From an uncultured Granulosicoccaceae bacterium (GTDB lineage Bacteria; Pseudomonadota; Gammaproteobacteria; Granulosicoccales; Granulosicoccaceae), in assembly GCA_938035125.1 (NCBI GenBank), contig CALHNS010000019.1, positions 1 to 64,000 of the forward strand: a stretch of 64,000 nt of DNA. The letters run 5' to 3'. The translations under genes were made by a program, and so were the position numbers. Positions 39,546-48,733 of the stretch are shown here, piece by piece (position 1 is the first letter of the stretch; every line of letters begins with the position of its first letter). The notes under the pieces are model-generated. The model did not search any database. It saw only the letters and a list, made by a program, of their open reading frames with translations, and was not told the origin of the DNA.

Positions 39546-39641
39546 AGTTTTTTGTGCGGTTAGGCACAGCCAGACTTTATAACACATTCAGGGCCATCTC
39601 GGTAAAATAGCCGCTCCACCCTACGCCTTGAAATATCCGCT

Positions 39642-40412
39642 ATGTCCTCCATCAAACTCAAAACCGCCGACGAAATCGACAAGATGCGCGTGGCTGGCCA
39701 ACTGGCCTCTGAGGTGTTGGACCTAATAGAACCCCATGTGGTGCCAGGTGTTACCACCGATGAGCTCAATACGATTTGCCATGATCACATCGTGAATGTG
39801 CAGAAAGGCACCCCCGCAACGTTGGGATACAAAGGGTTCACCAAATCCATTTGCACCTCCATCAACCAACAGATTTGCCATGGCATCCCAAGCGATCGCA
39901 AGCTGAAAAAGAACGACATTGTGAATATCGATGTCACCGTTATAAAAGACGGCTACTTTGGCGACACCAGTCGAATGTACTTCGTCGGCCCGCCCCAGCC
40001 GCACGCCCAGAAATTGTGCGATACGGCCTATGAGTCGATGGTGGCAGGCATCGAAGTGGTAAAACCTGGCGCCACCTTGGGCGATATTGGCCACGCCATT
40101 CAAACCTTGGTGGAAGGCAGGCATTACTCCGTGGTGCAAGAGTATTGCGGCCACGGCATTGGCAGCGCATTCCACGAAGAGCCCCAAGTGCTTCATTTTG
40201 GTCGCCCTGGCACCGGCATCGTATTAGAAGCTGGCATGACGTTCACTATCGAACCGATGGTTAACCAGGGCAAACGCCACGCTCGCGTATTAGCCGACGG
40301 TTGGACGGTGGTCACCAAAGATCGCAGCCTATCGGCGCAATGGGAACACACCGTTTTGGTCACAGACACAGGCTATGAACTTCTTACCCTAGGCGCTGGA
40401 AAATCACTGTGA
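39642..40412 (+). CDS. map: Type I methionine aminopeptidase
   Basis: The 256-residue enzyme has HGIPSDRKLKKNDIVNID, DTSRM, YCGHGIG and FTIEPMV, carrying the metal-binding Asp, His and Glu residues of the pita-bread fold. It removes the initiator Met from nascent proteins. It is divergent from rpsB across 196 bp. Confidence 0.98.
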   Translation: MSSIKLKTADEIDKMRVAGQLASEVLDLIEPHVVPGVTTDELNTICHDHIVNVQKGTPATLGYKGFTKSICTSINQQICHGIPSDRKLKKNDIVNIDVTVIKDGYFGDTSRMYFVGPPQPHAQKLCDTAYESMVAGIEVVKPGATLGDIGHAIQTLVEGRHYSVVQEYCGHGIGSAFHEEPQVLHFGRPGTGIVLEAGMTFTIEPMVNQGKRHARVLADGWTVVTKDRSLSAQWEHTVLVTDTGYELLTLGAGKSL

Positions 40413-40482
40413 AACACATTGCATTCATAGCGATAGGCGTAAATCCTGTAATAAAGACGCAGCAATCGGTTTAACAGCGCCT

Positions 40483-43137
40483 GTGAACCCTAAACAAACT
40501 AAGGTGCAACATTCAGCGTTTGATATCCAAGCACTGGGGCAGCCAGTTCGTAACGCCCCACAAGACATTGCAAGCTATCGCGAGGTGCTTAAAAACGGTC
40601 GCGAAGCGATTCACAAAGTGTTTGAAAACGGTGCCGCTGCGCACGATCTTCTAACGCTTCAAACTGAACTTACCGATTTCGTACTCACCCAATGGTGGCA
40701 TCACTCTGGGGTGAATTCAGATCAGTACGCTTTGGTGGCGGTGGGAGGATACGGCCGAGGGGAGCTGCACCCTGGCTCTGACATCGACATTTGCATACTC
40801 ATTCAAGATCGCAGTGTGGCCGAGAATGACCCCAATTTAGGTGCATGGATCACAAGCCTTTGGGACTTTGGCTTAGACATTGGGCACAGCGTAAGAACCC
40901 TTGCCGATTGCGAAGCAGAAGCAGCGTCCGATTTGACCGTCATCACCACGTTGATGGAAAGTCGATACTTGTGTGGTAACAACACGCTATACCTGCAAAT
41001 GGATCAAGCCATAGCGCCGAATAACCTGTGGCCATCGAACGTTTTCTATGAAGCTAAAATGGCTGAACAAGAAGAGCGTCGCAAGCGCTACCTAACTAAC
41101 GCCTATTTACTCGAACCCAATGTAAAAGAAAGTACCGGCGGGCTTCGTGATATCCAAATGATTTCCTGGGTATTTCAGCGTCAGTTCGGCACCAATGATT
41201 TGCGCGATCTGGTTAAAAACGAATTACTAACCGCCGAAGAATTCTCAACGCTTTGGGACGGCTTGGAATTGCTATGGCGCATTCGCTACTTACTGCATCA
41301 CATCACCCAGCGCCGCGAAGATCGCTTGCTGTTTGATCATCAACGCGCCATCGCTGTGGAATTCGGTTTTTTAGACGAAGGCAATAATCAATGCATTGAA
41401 CAGTTAATGCAGCGCTACTATCGGACCGTAATGCAGCTGCAACGACTTAACGATATTTTGCTACAAGGCATTGGCGGGGTTATTTCTGGAATAACAGCAG
41501 CTTCCCCGGTGCAATCAATAAACGAACGCTTTCAATTAAGAAATGGATTTTTAGAAGTTACCCATGAAGATGTATTTCAACAAACGCCTTCTGCGTTGTT
41601 TGAAATTTTTATTGTGTACGGCAAAACCAATGGCGCTTTGGATATTCGCTCCAACACCATACGGCTTATTAGAGCCAGCTTACCGCTTATTGATGATGAT
41701 TTTCGTAACAACCCTGATGTGCAAGCTCAGTTTCTAGAAATCTTTGCAAGCCCAATAAAACTAACGCGCTTAATTCGCATGATGAATCGCTACGGCGTGC
41801 TTGCCGCCTACATTCCTGCCTTTGATGAAATTGTTGGACGAATGCAATACGATTTATTTCATGTATTCACTGTCGATGAACACACCACACGTGTTATACG
41901 AAATTCACGCCGTTTTGCATTAAAAGAGCACGATCAAGAACTCCCGCATTGCTCGCACGTGATGTTACAAGTGGATAAACCAGAGCTGCTTTATTTAATT
42001 GGTTTGTTCCACGACATTGCCAAAGGTCGTGGCGGCGATCACAGTGAATTGGGCGCTGTGGACATGCACAACTTCGCAACCGCCCATGCGCTTAACGACG
42101 ATGATGTCGACCTGTGCACTTGGGTGGTTCGAAATCACTTATTGATGTCTACTACCGCGCAACGTAAAGACATTACTGACCCTAACGTGCAGTTAGAATT
42201 TGCCCGCGAAGTAGGCAGCCTTAGAAGATTGCATTACTTATATTTATTAACCGTGGCAGACATTCGAGCCACCAACCCAGAATTGTGGAATTCGTTTAAA
42301 CAAACCCTACTGCAATCGCTTTACACCGCTTGCAGTAAAATTTTAAACAGAGGATTACAACAAGCCTTAGATGAAGCCGATGTTATCAATGCTCGGCAAA
42401 GCCACGCATTGGCCTTGTTGGATGCCAATGGGGTTAATCGCGGTGACATACAAATGCTTTGGGATACGTTTCGTTCTGATTATTTTCGTCAATATCAATC
42501 CATAGAAATTGCCCGCCAAACAGAAACTATTTTAAGCCACGACGATGCCAATACCACGTTGGTATCCACGCGCCATTCCGTATCACGCGGTGCCACTGAA
42601 ATTCTGATTTACACACCCGACTCACCAACGCTCTTTGCTATGGTGACAAGGGCATTAGAATCATTGCAATTGGATGTTATGTCCGCCAATTTAACCACCA
42701 CGCGTATCGGGCACGCCATGAACGTGTTCTACGTACTGGAAGCCGATGGTTCCAGTATCGACAATTCGGTTCGACTTGAACAGATACGCGAAGGCATTAT
42801 TAATCGATTGGCTGAATCACACGATTTGGCTGACATTGCCATTGGTCATGTCCCAAGGCAAGCACGCCACTTTGATGTAGTGGTTGAGGTTCAATTCGAC
42901 AACGACACCGCACACGATGGCACAGACATTTATATCTCTGCCGCCGATCGTCCTGGCATTTTAAGTTCCATCGCTCGAATTTTTAATGAGCGGCTGTTAA
43001 TTATTAACGGTGCGCGCATCACAACCTTAGGGGAGCGCATTGAAGATGTGTTTTCCGTGTTCACGCACGATGGGACACGCTTAACTGATATTGAGCAGCA
43101 AAACCAATTAGCCCAGCGACTACAAGAAGAGTTGTAA
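40483..43137 (+). CDS. glnD: Bifunctional uridylyltransferase/uridylyl-removing enzyme
   Basis: The 884-residue protein starts at GTG 40483. It has the nucleotidyltransferase motif GGYGRGELHPGSDIDI (about 87-102), an HD hydrolase domain with GLFHDIAKGRGGDHS (about 507-521), and two C-terminal ACT domains (about 705-785 and 815-884) that sense glutamine. It uridylylates or deuridylylates PII protein to set nitrogen status. It follows map as in many Gammaproteobacteria. Confidence 0.98.
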   Translation: MNPKQTKVQHSAFDIQALGQPVRNAPQDIASYREVLKNGREAIHKVFENGAAAHDLLTLQTELTDFVLTQWWHHSGVNSDQYALVAVGGYGRGELHPGSDIDICILIQDRSVAENDPNLGAWITSLWDFGLDIGHSVRTLADCEAEAASDLTVITTLMESRYLCGNNTLYLQMDQAIAPNNLWPSNVFYEAKMAEQEERRKRYLTNAYLLEPNVKESTGGLRDIQMISWVFQRQFGTNDLRDLVKNELLTAEEFSTLWDGLELLWRIRYLLHHITQRREDRLLFDHQRAIAVEFGFLDEGNNQCIEQLMQRYYRTVMQLQRLNDILLQGIGGVISGITAASPVQSINERFQLRNGFLEVTHEDVFQQTPSALFEIFIVYGKTNGALDIRSNTIRLIRASLPLIDDDFRNNPDVQAQFLEIFASPIKLTRLIRMMNRYGVLAAYIPAFDEIVGRMQYDLFHVFTVDEHTTRVIRNSRRFALKEHDQELPHCSHVMLQVDKPELLYLIGLFHDIAKGRGGDHSELGAVDMHNFATAHALNDDDVDLCTWVVRNHLLMSTTAQRKDITDPNVQLEFAREVGSLRRLHYLYLLTVADIRATNPELWNSFKQTLLQSLYTACSKILNRGLQQALDEADVINARQSHALALLDANGVNRGDIQMLWDTFRSDYFRQYQSIEIARQTETILSHDDANTTLVSTRHSVSRGATEILIYTPDSPTLFAMVTRALESLQLDVMSANLTTTRIGHAMNVFYVLEADGSSIDNSVRLEQIREGIINRLAESHDLADIAIGHVPRQARHFDVVVEVQFDNDTAHDGTDIYISAADRPGILSSIARIFNERLLIINGARITTLGERIEDVFSVFTHDGTRLTDIEQQNQLAQRLQEEL

Positions 43138-43147
43138 GAAAACAGCG

Positions 43148-44293
43148 ATGACAACACAAGACGCAACTGACGCAACAATCGATCTTTTAAAAGAACTGGT
43201 GCAACGCCCATCAGTAACTCCAGAAGATTCAGGTTGCCAAGATCTATTGGCCGAGCGTTTAGAGGGAGTAGGTTTCTCGATAGAACACATGCCTTGCGGA
43301 GAGGTTAAAAACCTTTGGGCACGCTACGGCAGTGAAGCCCCTTTAGTGGTGCTTGCAGGCCACACCGATGTGGTGCCCACAGGCGATGAAAGCGATTGGA
43401 AAGTGAATCCGTTTAGTGCAGAAATAATTGACAACAAAATGTACGGTCGAGGCACATCGGACATGAAAGGTGGTGTGGCAGCAATGGTAACCGCCGCTGA
43501 ACGATTGTTATCAAACCACACCAACATCAAAGGCTCTATCGCATTTTTAATCACCAGTGATGAAGAGGGCCCCGCCATTGATGGCACGCGACACGTGGTG
43601 GAGACCTTGCGCTCACGCGGGGAAAAAATTGATCAATGTATCGTGGGTGAACCCAGCAGCAGTGAACAGCTGGGTGATGTTATTCGTCACGGCAGACGCG
43701 GATCACTGGGTTGTCGATTAGTAGTACGAGGCATTCAAGGGCACGTGGCCTACCCTCACCTTGCTAGAAACCCCGTTCATGAGGCCGCGCCCTTTCTTAC
43801 TGAACTGGTTAGCATCGTATGGGATGAAGGTAACGATTACTTCCCACCTACCACGTTACAAATTTCCAACATTCACGGCGGCACGGGGGCAACCAATGTG
43901 GTGCCCGGCACGCTGACTATCGATTTTAATTTGCGCTATTGCCCCGACACCACGCCCGATCACATCCGCTCAACAATTGAACAACTGGCTCACTCACATG
44001 AACTAGAAGCTGACTTCACTTGGGTAGACAGTGCCAATCCGTTTATCACTAAACCAGGCCCACTAACAGCTGCTGTAGAACGCGCTGTAACTCAAGTCAC
44101 AGGTGTTACCGCAAAGCTGAATACCGCCGGCGGGACGTCTGATGGACGATTCATCGCCACCTTAGCCGAAGAAGTTATAGAATTCGGAACCACCAACGCC
44201 ACCATTCACCAAGTGAATGAGTGTGTGGACTTGGACGAACTGACCACCGCGTCCATCATTTACGAACGCGTCTTAACCGACCTACTGACATAA
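43148..44293 (+). CDS. dapE: Succinyl-diaminopimelate desuccinylase
   Basis: The 381-residue M20 enzyme has [22 protein letters not shown] and [11 protein letters not shown] with the zinc-binding His/Asp and catalytic Glu residues. It also has [10 protein letters not shown] and [13 protein letters not shown] near the end. It makes L,L-diaminopimelate for lysine and peptidoglycan. It begins 10 bp after glnD. Confidence 0.97.
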   Translation: MTTQDATDATIDLLKELVQRPSVTPEDSGCQDLLAERLEGVGFSIEHMPCGEVKNLWARYGSEAPLVVLAGHTDVVPTGDESDWKVNPFSAEIIDNKMYGRGTSDMKGGVAAMVTAAERLLSNHTNIKGSIAFLITSDEEGPAIDGTRHVVETLRSRGEKIDQCIVGEPSSSEQLGDVIRHGRRGSLGCRLVVRGIQGHVAYPHLARNPVHEAAPFLTELVSIVWDEGNDYFPPTTLQISNIHGGTGATNVVPGTLTIDFNLRYCPDTTPDHIRSTIEQLAHSHELEADFTWVDSANPFITKPGPLTAAVERAVTQVTGVTAKLNTAGGTSDGRFIATLAEEVIEFGTTNATIHQVNECVDLDELTTASIIYERVLTDLLT

Positions 44294-44304
44294 GGAACAC
44301 CACC

Positions 44305-45090
44305 ATGGGCATGCTTGAAGGCAAACGCGCTTTAGTTATTGGCGTCGCCAGTAATCGATCCATTGCATCCGGTATCGCAGAAGCCATGCATCGTGAAGGT
44401 GCGGAAATGGCGTTCACCTATCAAAACGATCGACTCAAAAGTCGCGTTGATAAAATAGCCGAAGAATGCGGCTCATCCATCGTGTTGCCGTGCGATGTAG
44501 CTGAAGACGAACAAATTGATGCCATGGCCAAAGGCTTACAAGCGCACTGGGACAACATCGACGTAGTGGTGCATGCCGTAGCTTTCGCGCCACGCGAAGC
44601 ACTAGACGGCGATTACCTGGACGCGGTGGATAGAGAATCGTTTCGCATCGCCCACGACATTAGCTCATACAGTTTTGCAGCCGTTGCTAAAGCGCTTCGC
44701 CCCATGCTCAATGAAGGCGGAAGCTTATTAACCTTATCGTACTTAGGTGCCGTTCGCGCCATGCCGAACTACAACGTGATGGGCTTAGCTAAAGCCTCGT
44801 TAGAGGCGAACACTCGCTTTATGGCAAACTCTTTAGGGCCACAAAAGGTGCGCGTAAACGCCATCTCTGCAGGCCCTATCAAAACGCTTGCAGCCGCAGG
44901 CATTGGGGATTTCAAAAAGTTATTAAACCATGTAGCAAGTGTTTCCCCCATGCGAGAGAACACAACCATTGAAGAAGTAGGTAATACCGCAGCGTTTCTT
45001 GGCTCACCGTTAGCATCGGGCATAACTGGCCAAGTCATCTACGTAGACGGCGGGTTTAACATTGTTTCTATGCCAGACCTTAGCGAATAA
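44305..45090 (+). CDS. fabI: Enoyl-ACP reductase (NADH)
   Basis: The 261-residue SDR enzyme starts at ATG 44305 (preceded by AAGGAA), with [13 protein letters not shown] and the catalytic YNVMGLAK Tyr-x6-Lys pair. [11 protein letters not shown] and QVIYVDGG follow. It performs the last step of fatty acid elongation and is the triclosan target class. It follows dapE by 11 bp. A longer reading from 44221 would overlap dapE and is unlikely. Confidence 0.97.
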   Translation: MGMLEGKRALVIGVASNRSIASGIAEAMHREGAEMAFTYQNDRLKSRVDKIAEECGSSIVLPCDVAEDEQIDAMAKGLQAHWDNIDVVVHAVAFAPREALDGDYLDAVDRESFRIAHDISSYSFAAVAKALRPMLNEGGSLLTLSYLGAVRAMPNYNVMGLAKASLEANTRFMANSLGPQKVRVNAISAGPIKTLAAAGIGDFKKLLNHVASVSPMRENTTIEEVGNTAAFLGSPLASGITGQVIYVDGGFNIVSMPDLSE

Positions 45091-45165
45091 TCTTAACTTG
45101 GCTTTTCGGCCTCGCCCTATTGTGTCAATCCTCTGACCAATAGCCAGCCAAAGGGTTAAAAACAT

Positions 45166-45197
45166 GCCAGCAACGCGAATGCGTTGCTGGCTTTTTT
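45166..45197 (+). terminator. Rho-independent terminator after fabI
   Basis: A perfect 11-bp stem GCCAGCAACGC, loop GAAT and T6 follow fabI. The other strand has a weaker T-run (ATGTTTTT), so it may also serve the convergent mscL gene. Confidence 0.93.
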
Positions 45198-45212
45198 ACA
45201 CCCAATACAAAA

Positions 45213-45584
45213 TTAACGCTGTTTTAACAAATCTCGAATTTCAGTTAATAACGCCGTGTCTGCGCTGAGCTCTTCTTCCTCTTCAGCGCCTGATTTTTTC
45301 ATGTTATTCAGCATTTTTATGATCATGAAAATGACGAATGCCACAATCAGAAAATCGATCAAAGCCTGTAGGAACGCCCCATAACCTACACTGGCCTCAC
45401 CCACCTGAATGGCCAGTGAAGAGAAATCAACCCCACCCATAGCCATACCCACCAAGGGCATTAATATGCTGTCCACCAAGGCACCCACCACCTTGCCAAT
45501 GGCTGCTCCAATTATTATTCCCACCGCCATATCGACCAAACTGCCTTTCATGGCAAATTCTTTGAATTCAGAAATCATACTCAT
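45213..45584 (-). CDS. mscL: Large-conductance mechanosensitive channel
   Basis: The 123-residue protein has FKEFAMKGSLVDMAVGIIIGAAIG in the first helix with its small-residue gate, a second membrane helix (about 70-95) and a Lys/Glu-rich cytoplasmic helix. It forms a pentameric inner-membrane pore that opens at high tension to save cells from downshock. Confidence 0.97.
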   Translation of the reverse strand: MSMISEFKEFAMKGSLVDMAVGIIIGAAIGKVVGALVDSILMPLVGMAMGGVDFSSLAIQVGEASVGYGAFLQALIDFLIVAFVIFMIIKMLNNMKKSGAEEEEELSADTALLTEIRDLLKQR

Positions 45585-45635
45585 TTGTTTTATCCATCCA
45601 AAAACCGTTATGTGTCCTAGCAGTGTAGACAGGAA

Positions 45636-46076
45636 ATGAGCAACCCAAAAAAGAGAGTGAATTGGAGGACACGACGCAAGCTCTCAGAATCGGAGCGCGC
45701 ATCCCGTGTCGCCACCGGTCGCGAAATCGAAGAATACCTGTTGTACCTTCGATCGCCATGGCGAGTCATGGCGGTTAATTTCTTCGCTGGAATGATGCGA
45801 GGCCTAGGAGCCGCCGTAGGAGCAACCGCTGTGGTTGCGCTATTGGTGTGGGTAATGGCAAAAGCTGTCGCACTGCCCTTCGTTGGGGAGCACTTTACAA
45901 ACCTTCGCGATACCGTAGATGAGTTGGTGGAAGAGGCGCGCTTTGCCGATGATTTTCAGCGAGTGGAGTTTGTGCTGAGACGCATCGAAAGAAACACAGC
46001 CGATGCGTTGGCCCTGCAACAAGAGGCCGACTCAGCAGAAATTCCGTCTGACAGTACCGCAGAACTTGCCGATTGA
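45636..46076 (+). CDS. DUF5665-like membrane protein
   Basis: The 146-residue protein has a basic N-terminus (KKRVNWRTRRK), a segment with AVNFFAGMMRGLGAAVG, one membrane helix (about residues 60-82) and a charged C-terminal coiled region with DTVDELVEEARFADDF. This looks like the DUF5665 family, whose function is unknown. It is divergent from mscL and converges with ppiD, with 14 bp between their stops. Confidence 0.75.
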   Translation: MSNPKKRVNWRTRRKLSESERASRVATGREIEEYLLYLRSPWRVMAVNFFAGMMRGLGAAVGATAVVALLVWVMAKAVALPFVGEHFTNLRDTVDELVEEARFADDFQRVEFVLRRIERNTADALALQQEADSAEIPSDSTAELAD

Positions 46077-46090
46077 ATACAACTTATCGA

Positions 46091-48019
46091 TTAATAAGCT
46101 GAACCGGCTCCTGGCACCAACGCACTATCGTTTAAATCAATTTTGGCTCGTGAGCGCATGGATTGAACCATGGCGGTGAATGCTGCACTGCCCGCACGAG
46201 GATTCGCAACGGCAGCAACAGGTGCATCTTCTTCTGGGCTTTCAGCTAATTCAATCGAGCGAATGGCGTACACCACACGATCCCCATTAGCGGTTGTAAT
46301 GTTAGACACCGTAGCAGACCCTTCAGTAGGTTTTGCAGCAGAGAAAATTGAATTAACGACAGAGCCATCTAGTGCAGATCCACTACGCTCTACCGACTCA
46401 CCCAACTGGGCGGTAATCGCATCGTCAGCTTCTGCAAGAGCAGCCATGTCTTCACCTGCGGATACTTTATCTTTTAACTCGGCCGCTAACGCATCTAGCT
46501 GCTCAGCTGCTCGCATACTTTGCAGCGTGGTTTTAATTTCGTCACGAACGTCATCAATCGTTTTAGGCCGTGGGCCTTCACTATCTAACACCCTTAACAC
46601 AACGACATGTTTTGGCGCCAGCTGAATCACTTCCGAATTCAATCCGTCCAGCAGCACCTCGTCACTAAATACCGCTTGCATCAAAGCTGAATTAGAAAAC
46701 AATTCACCGTTATCTGATTCCACATCAACCCAATCGGTGGTCTGCACTTCAAGACCCGTTTCAGCAGCAGCGGTGGTTAATTCATCCGAGAAATCAAACG
46801 CCGTCTCTTCCAGCTGCTCACGAATTTCATTAAATTCTTGATCGGATTGATTCTGTTTTAACGTTGCTACGATATCGTCTTTAACTTCTTCAAACGGTTT
46901 ACCTGATTCAGCCTGAATTTCGTCAAGCTTAATAATGTGCACACCGTACTGACTGATCACCGGCGCACTGATACCACCAATGTCAGTTAAATCGTTCACT
47001 GCATTTTCAAATACCGGCACCATTTGCCCAGGCAAAATCGGCCCTAAGCTACCACCAGCATCAGCAGAGCCTGGATCATCTGAAAATTCACTAGCTAAGG
47101 CAGCAAAATCTCCGCCTTCATTTAATTGTGCGATGAGATCCGTTGCTTGTTTGGTTTTCTCTTCCACTTCACTGTCGCCATCGGCTTCCAACAGTATGTG
47201 AGAGACGCTACGCTGTTCAGGCGTTACGTAAGTGCGTTTGTTGTCTTCATAATACGCTAATGCGTCTTCATCCAGTATGTCGATGGCTTCGGCTTGATCG
47301 GTGGCATTCAATTCGATGTACTGAACTTTTGCACGATCTGGAAATTGATACGAATCGGCGTTTTCATCAAAGTAGGCTTGGATGTCTTCATCGCTAACTT
47401 CAATGCCTTCTTGCTTAGCCGCTAAACTTAAATTCAGAACATCTACTTTGCGAATTTGACGAGACAGCTCGTCGGCACGTTTCGCCTCACCTGGTAAGGT
47501 AAAGCCTGACTCAACCAAACCTTCGCTGAATTGATTTAATGCCGTTTGCGATCGCAAATCTTGTTCGAACTGAGCAGGCGATCGACCACCGCCTTGCAAG
47601 GCGCGTCGGTAAGCTTCTTGATTGAATTGCCCATCCAGTTGGAAGGCAGGATTATTTTGAATGGCACGCGCAAGCGTTTGATCACCAACAGCAAAGCCTG
47701 CCTCTTCAACAGCACTCTGTACAACCGATTGGTTAATCAATTGATCACGAGCTTGCTCGCGAAGCGCAGTATCGCTTGCTAAGCCTTCGGGAAGTTGGCC
47801 ACCAAACATTTGAGCCAGTTGTGCACGTTGAAAACGATAGGCTTGGTCAAGCGCAACCTGGGAGATCTCTTCGCCATTCACCGTTGCAACGGGCGGCGCT
47901 GAACCACCGGTTAAATACGAACCGATTCCCACTAAGGCAAACGGAATACAGATGACCGTGATCAGTGTGTATTTGATCGGTTTAGAGTTACGAACCTTTT
48001 CGCGTAAGTCGAGCAGCAT
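46091..48019 (-). CDS. ppiD: Periplasmic folding chaperone PpiD
   Basis: The 642-residue protein has one N-terminal membrane helix (about 17-38), a SurA-like N domain, and a parvulin domain around residues 255-360 (SVSHILLEAD, FSDDPGSADAGGSLGPI, QYGVHIIKLDEI). Further SurA-like C domains follow. It is anchored to the inner membrane and helps proteins leaving SecYEG. It is the last gene of the tig-clpP-clpX-lon-hupB region. Confidence 0.96.
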   Translation of the reverse strand: MLLDLREKVRNSKPIKYTLITVICIPFALVGIGSYLTGGSAPPVATVNGEEISQVALDQAYRFQRAQLAQMFGGQLPEGLASDTALREQARDQLINQSVVQSAVEEAGFAVGDQTLARAIQNNPAFQLDGQFNQEAYRRALQGGGRSPAQFEQDLRSQTALNQFSEGLVESGFTLPGEAKRADELSRQIRKVDVLNLSLAAKQEGIEVSDEDIQAYFDENADSYQFPDRAKVQYIELNATDQAEAIDILDEDALAYYEDNKRTYVTPEQRSVSHILLEADGDSEVEEKTKQATDLIAQLNEGGDFAALASEFSDDPGSADAGGSLGPILPGQMVPVFENAVNDLTDIGGISAPVISQYGVHIIKLDEIQAESGKPFEEVKDDIVATLKQNQSDQEFNEIREQLEETAFDFSDELTTAAAETGLEVQTTDWVDVESDNGELFSNSALMQAVFSDEVLLDGLNSEVIQLAPKHVVVLRVLDSEGPRPKTIDDVRDEIKTTLQSMRAAEQLDALAAELKDKVSAGEDMAALAEADDAITAQLGESVERSGSALDGSVVNSIFSAAKPTEGSATVSNITTANGDRVVYAIRSIELAESPEEDAPVAAVANPRAGSAAFTAMVQSMRSRAKIDLNDSALVPGAGSAY

Positions 48020-48072
48020 GACGTATAGATTCCGAGCCAGCTATAGATGTAAGGCTATAGTTAATAGTAGAA

Positions 48073-48099
48073 AGAAAAAAGGGTGCCTATAAGCACCCT
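48073..48099 (-). terminator. Rho-independent terminator after the Val-Asp tRNAs
   Basis: A stem AGGGTGC / GCACCCT with a 6-nt loop is followed on the minus strand by TTTTTTCTTTC. It lies 17 bp beyond the tRNA-Asp 3' end and 54 bp before the ppiD start, so ppiD needs its own promoter or read-through. Confidence 0.88.
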
Positions 48100-48115
48100 A
48101 ATTCTCTATATCAAT

Positions 48116-48192
48116 TGGCGGAGCGGACGGGACTCGAACCCGCGACCCCCGGCGTGACAGGCCGGTATTCTAACCAACTGAACTACCGCTCC
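48116..48192 (-). tRNA. tRNA-Asp(GTC)
   Basis: The 77-nt gene has acceptor stem GGAGCGG paired with CCGCTCC, anticodon loop CTGTCAC giving GTC, a TTCGAGT T-loop and an encoded CCA. It is 6 bp from tRNA-Val. Confidence 0.96.
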
Positions 48193-48198
48193 AACTTT

Positions 48199-48274
48199 TG
48201 GTGGGTGCTGAGGGGATCGAACCCCCGACCCTCGCCTTGTAAGGGCGATGCTCTACCAGCTGAGCTAAGCACCC
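48199..48274 (-). tRNA. tRNA-Val(TAC)
   Basis: The 76-nt gene has acceptor stem GGGTGCT paired with AGCACCC, anticodon loop TTACAAG giving TAC, a TTCGATC T-loop and an encoded CCA. It is only 12 bp after the hupB stop on the same strand. Confidence 0.96.
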
Positions 48275-48286
48275 CAACTGAACTCC

Positions 48287-48559
48287 CTAGTTTACAGCAT
48301 CTTTTAGAGCTTTGCCAGCTTTAAACGAAGGTGCATTTGATGCTGGGATGTTTATAGTTTCACCCGATTGCGGGTTTCTTCCTTGACGAGCTTTTCTAGG
48401 TCGTACAAGAAAAGTGCCAAAGCCAACCAATGTAACTTGATCACCTTTAGACATTGCGTCTGTTAAAGAATCTAAAACGGCGTTGACCGCAGTTTCTGCT
48501 TCTGATTTTGTGATCTCACCTTTCGCTGCAACTGATTCGATGAATTCTGCTTTGTTCAT
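48287..48559 (-). CDS. hupB: DNA-binding protein HU-beta
   Basis: The 90-residue protein matches HU length and has MNKAEFIESVAAKGEITKSEAE, GFGTF, RKARQGRNPQSGETINIPAS (arm and tip) and PSFKAGKALKDAVN. It bends DNA and compacts the nucleoid. It is the usual neighbour of lon and ppiD. The tRNA-Val immediately downstream suggests a joint transcript. Confidence 0.98.
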   Translation of the reverse strand: MNKAEFIESVAAKGEITKSEAETAVNAVLDSLTDAMSKGDQVTLVGFGTFLVRPRKARQGRNPQSGETINIPASNAPSFKAGKALKDAVN

Positions 48560-48733
48560 GTCTCATTCCCCTATGGTAATCAATGAAGCTCTACGTAATA
48601 AAGAAGAGCAAGTTTGTATGGTACGGATTGTAGGTCAAAAAACCGCGTTCTATAGGCATCAAGGGTGTGTATAAATGTAATTAACGCCTAAAATCGCCGT
48701 TTTTTGACCAATTTTTAGTCATCCGGCAGAAAT

